From contig CM073907.1 in the NCBI GenBank assembly GCA_037176705.1, positions 13,547,001 through 13,611,000 on the forward strand: a stretch of DNA of 64,000 nucleotides. The letters are read 5' to 3'. The translations under genes and the position numbers were made by a program. The notes below the pieces were generated by a model. That model saw nothing but the letters and a program-made list of their open reading frames with translations. It had not been told where the DNA came from and made no database searches. Source of the stretch: Molossus alvarezi. Taxonomy: Eukaryota; Chordata; Mammalia; Chiroptera; Molossidae. This document shows, piece by piece, positions 62,841 through 64,000 of this stretch (position 1 is its first letter; each line of letters starts with the position of its first letter).

Positions 62841-64000
62841 TACATATCCCATAATGTCTTCCATTTTTATATTTTATTTTTATATTTAGTGTGTGTGGGT
62901 GGGGTGGGGGGGGGATCGAAATCAGCCAAAACTGTTGTTCTGAATCATTAGAAACAATCATCTAAGGCTTTCCCCAAGTATTTTACTTGAAAAATCATGT
63001 GAAAATTTGTCTTCAATCATAAAAATCAGAAAACTAATTTTTTAACATGATAGTACGATTTCTACATTTTAACCTACACAAGCCTAGAGCTAAACAAAAC
63101 TGCAAAACGACTGAAGAACATCACCAGCTTTCAAAACTTCTGAAAAGGAATCAAACACTGCAATTTTGTATCACTGTGTGAAGTTACACTCCCTAGGAAC
63201 CTGACAGTACCGAGGACATGTACATATTAACTATGTACACTAATGTACACTAGCACACTAATGCTATTTAGTAAATATTGACAAAGCAAGACTTAGTTTA
63301 CATTCCAATTTTGCAAACAGGATCAATATTTCTTGAACCTATTTCTTATTTTTGTTTTGTCATGATGATTAGTTTCTTAAACGGCTTCTGGTCATCCCTT
63401 GGTTTATCGGTACCATTGTTAATATTGTATTCATTTCATTAAAAATGTGGTCAGTAGCTCAGATTCACAAGGAGGCTCTAACTCCAGAGTTATTTCCACT
63501 GTACCCATGACAAAACTTTTTGTTTTCTTCCTCAATTCCAAACTCTTACGTGGATTACAAAGTAATCTCTCCAGCACGAGTCCTTACTTCTCATCCTCCC
63601 TGTCGGGTTCCTTCAACAACTTACTGGGCACCTCATGCCTTTGAAACCTAACTTCTTAACAGCTGTACTTCTCAACTTCAGGTCATTTCCATTTCAAGCC
63701 CTTGACCTCCCTCCCCCGCCCCCCCAAAAAACTCTGGAATAATTTGCTGCTTCTCTCAACACTGCACGCAGTATGACCCCACGAGGGTTCACATCCACAT
63801 TTCTTCGAGATTGAGGGGTAACTCTGAAATGCAAATACACTATCAGCTGACATTTTCACCAGGCACCTTAGCCACTTAATAAATACCATCTTGAACAGAT
63901 TCTGGGTCGATTCCATGTGGGACTGCCCATAGGACGTGTTTTTTGTTTTTTCTTTTCAAACAAAAATAAAAAATACGCAGAGGCGAAATTATTTGTCGAG
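62841..64000. other. Unique DNA to the window edge, no feature seen
   Basis: A/T-rich; one G-rich tract at 62889-62913. No exon, promoter or repeat recognised. Confidence 0.4.

Overview
The window is vertebrate nuclear DNA, almost certainly from a bat. About thirty tRNA-derived SINEs of the bat Ves type are scattered through it (head like 'CCCTGGCCGGTTTGGCTCAG', tRNA-like box B, A-rich tail), many with clear target-site duplications. Short nonautonomous hAT elements of a type common in bats are also present. I infer a yangochiropteran bat; genus and family cannot be read from the sequence.

The only protein-coding gene recognised is UBE3A (E6AP), a HECT-type E3 ubiquitin ligase, on the minus strand. 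Eleven coding exons run from an ATG at 54193 down to a stop at 23770. All have canonical GT/AG sites and stay in frame, and join into an 874-residue product equivalent to the MATACKR-type isoform. The zinc-binding AZUL cysteines, the acidic linker, the LxxLL helix and the catalytic cysteine are all intact. The lineage shows small in-frame changes in the linker: an 18-bp insertion at about 40801-40818 and a 6-residue deletion near 41225. The 3'UTR lies below 23770 with several AATAAA candidates down to about 22243. Upstream of 54271 I see only intronic or 5'-flanking DNA; 5' noncoding exons and the promoter are outside the window or not recognisable.

At the opposite end, on the plus strand, is a SNORD115 (HBII-52) C/D-box snoRNA copy at 1959-2038 and a good candidate for one small exon of its host transcript (2338-2381). 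Its position and orientation match the known Prader-Willi/Angelman arrangement, in which a long plus-strand transcript (SNHG14/UBE3A-ATS) carries snoRNAs and runs antisense into UBE3A. Sequence at 1-130 resembles 2468-2590, so the left edge spans one SNORD115 tandem unit. This copy is degenerate (D box CTGG; 3 of 18 guide bases changed) and is probably a terminal copy of the cluster.

Layout: 1-3000 SNORD115 unit invaded by Ves SINEs; 3580-5273 a large CpG-rich minisatellite of about 41-bp units with an 891-bp higher-order period; 5.3-10 kb L1 and Ves debris; 10.2-16.3 kb a nested composite (L1 broken by another L1 tail, a Tigger2-like element with TA duplication and Ves SINEs); 16.5-18.1 kb GC-rich unique DNA with a 60-bp minisatellite; 18.1-20.7 kb antisense L1 pieces; 22.2-54.3 kb UBE3A with Ves SINEs in its larger introns, MIR, hAT and small tandem repeats; 54.3-64 kb upstream region with MIR, L2, a Tigger/MER2 fragment, an old L1 and Ves SINEs.

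Family names come from recall of consensus sequences, not a database search; repeat ends are approximate unless a target-site duplication is cited.
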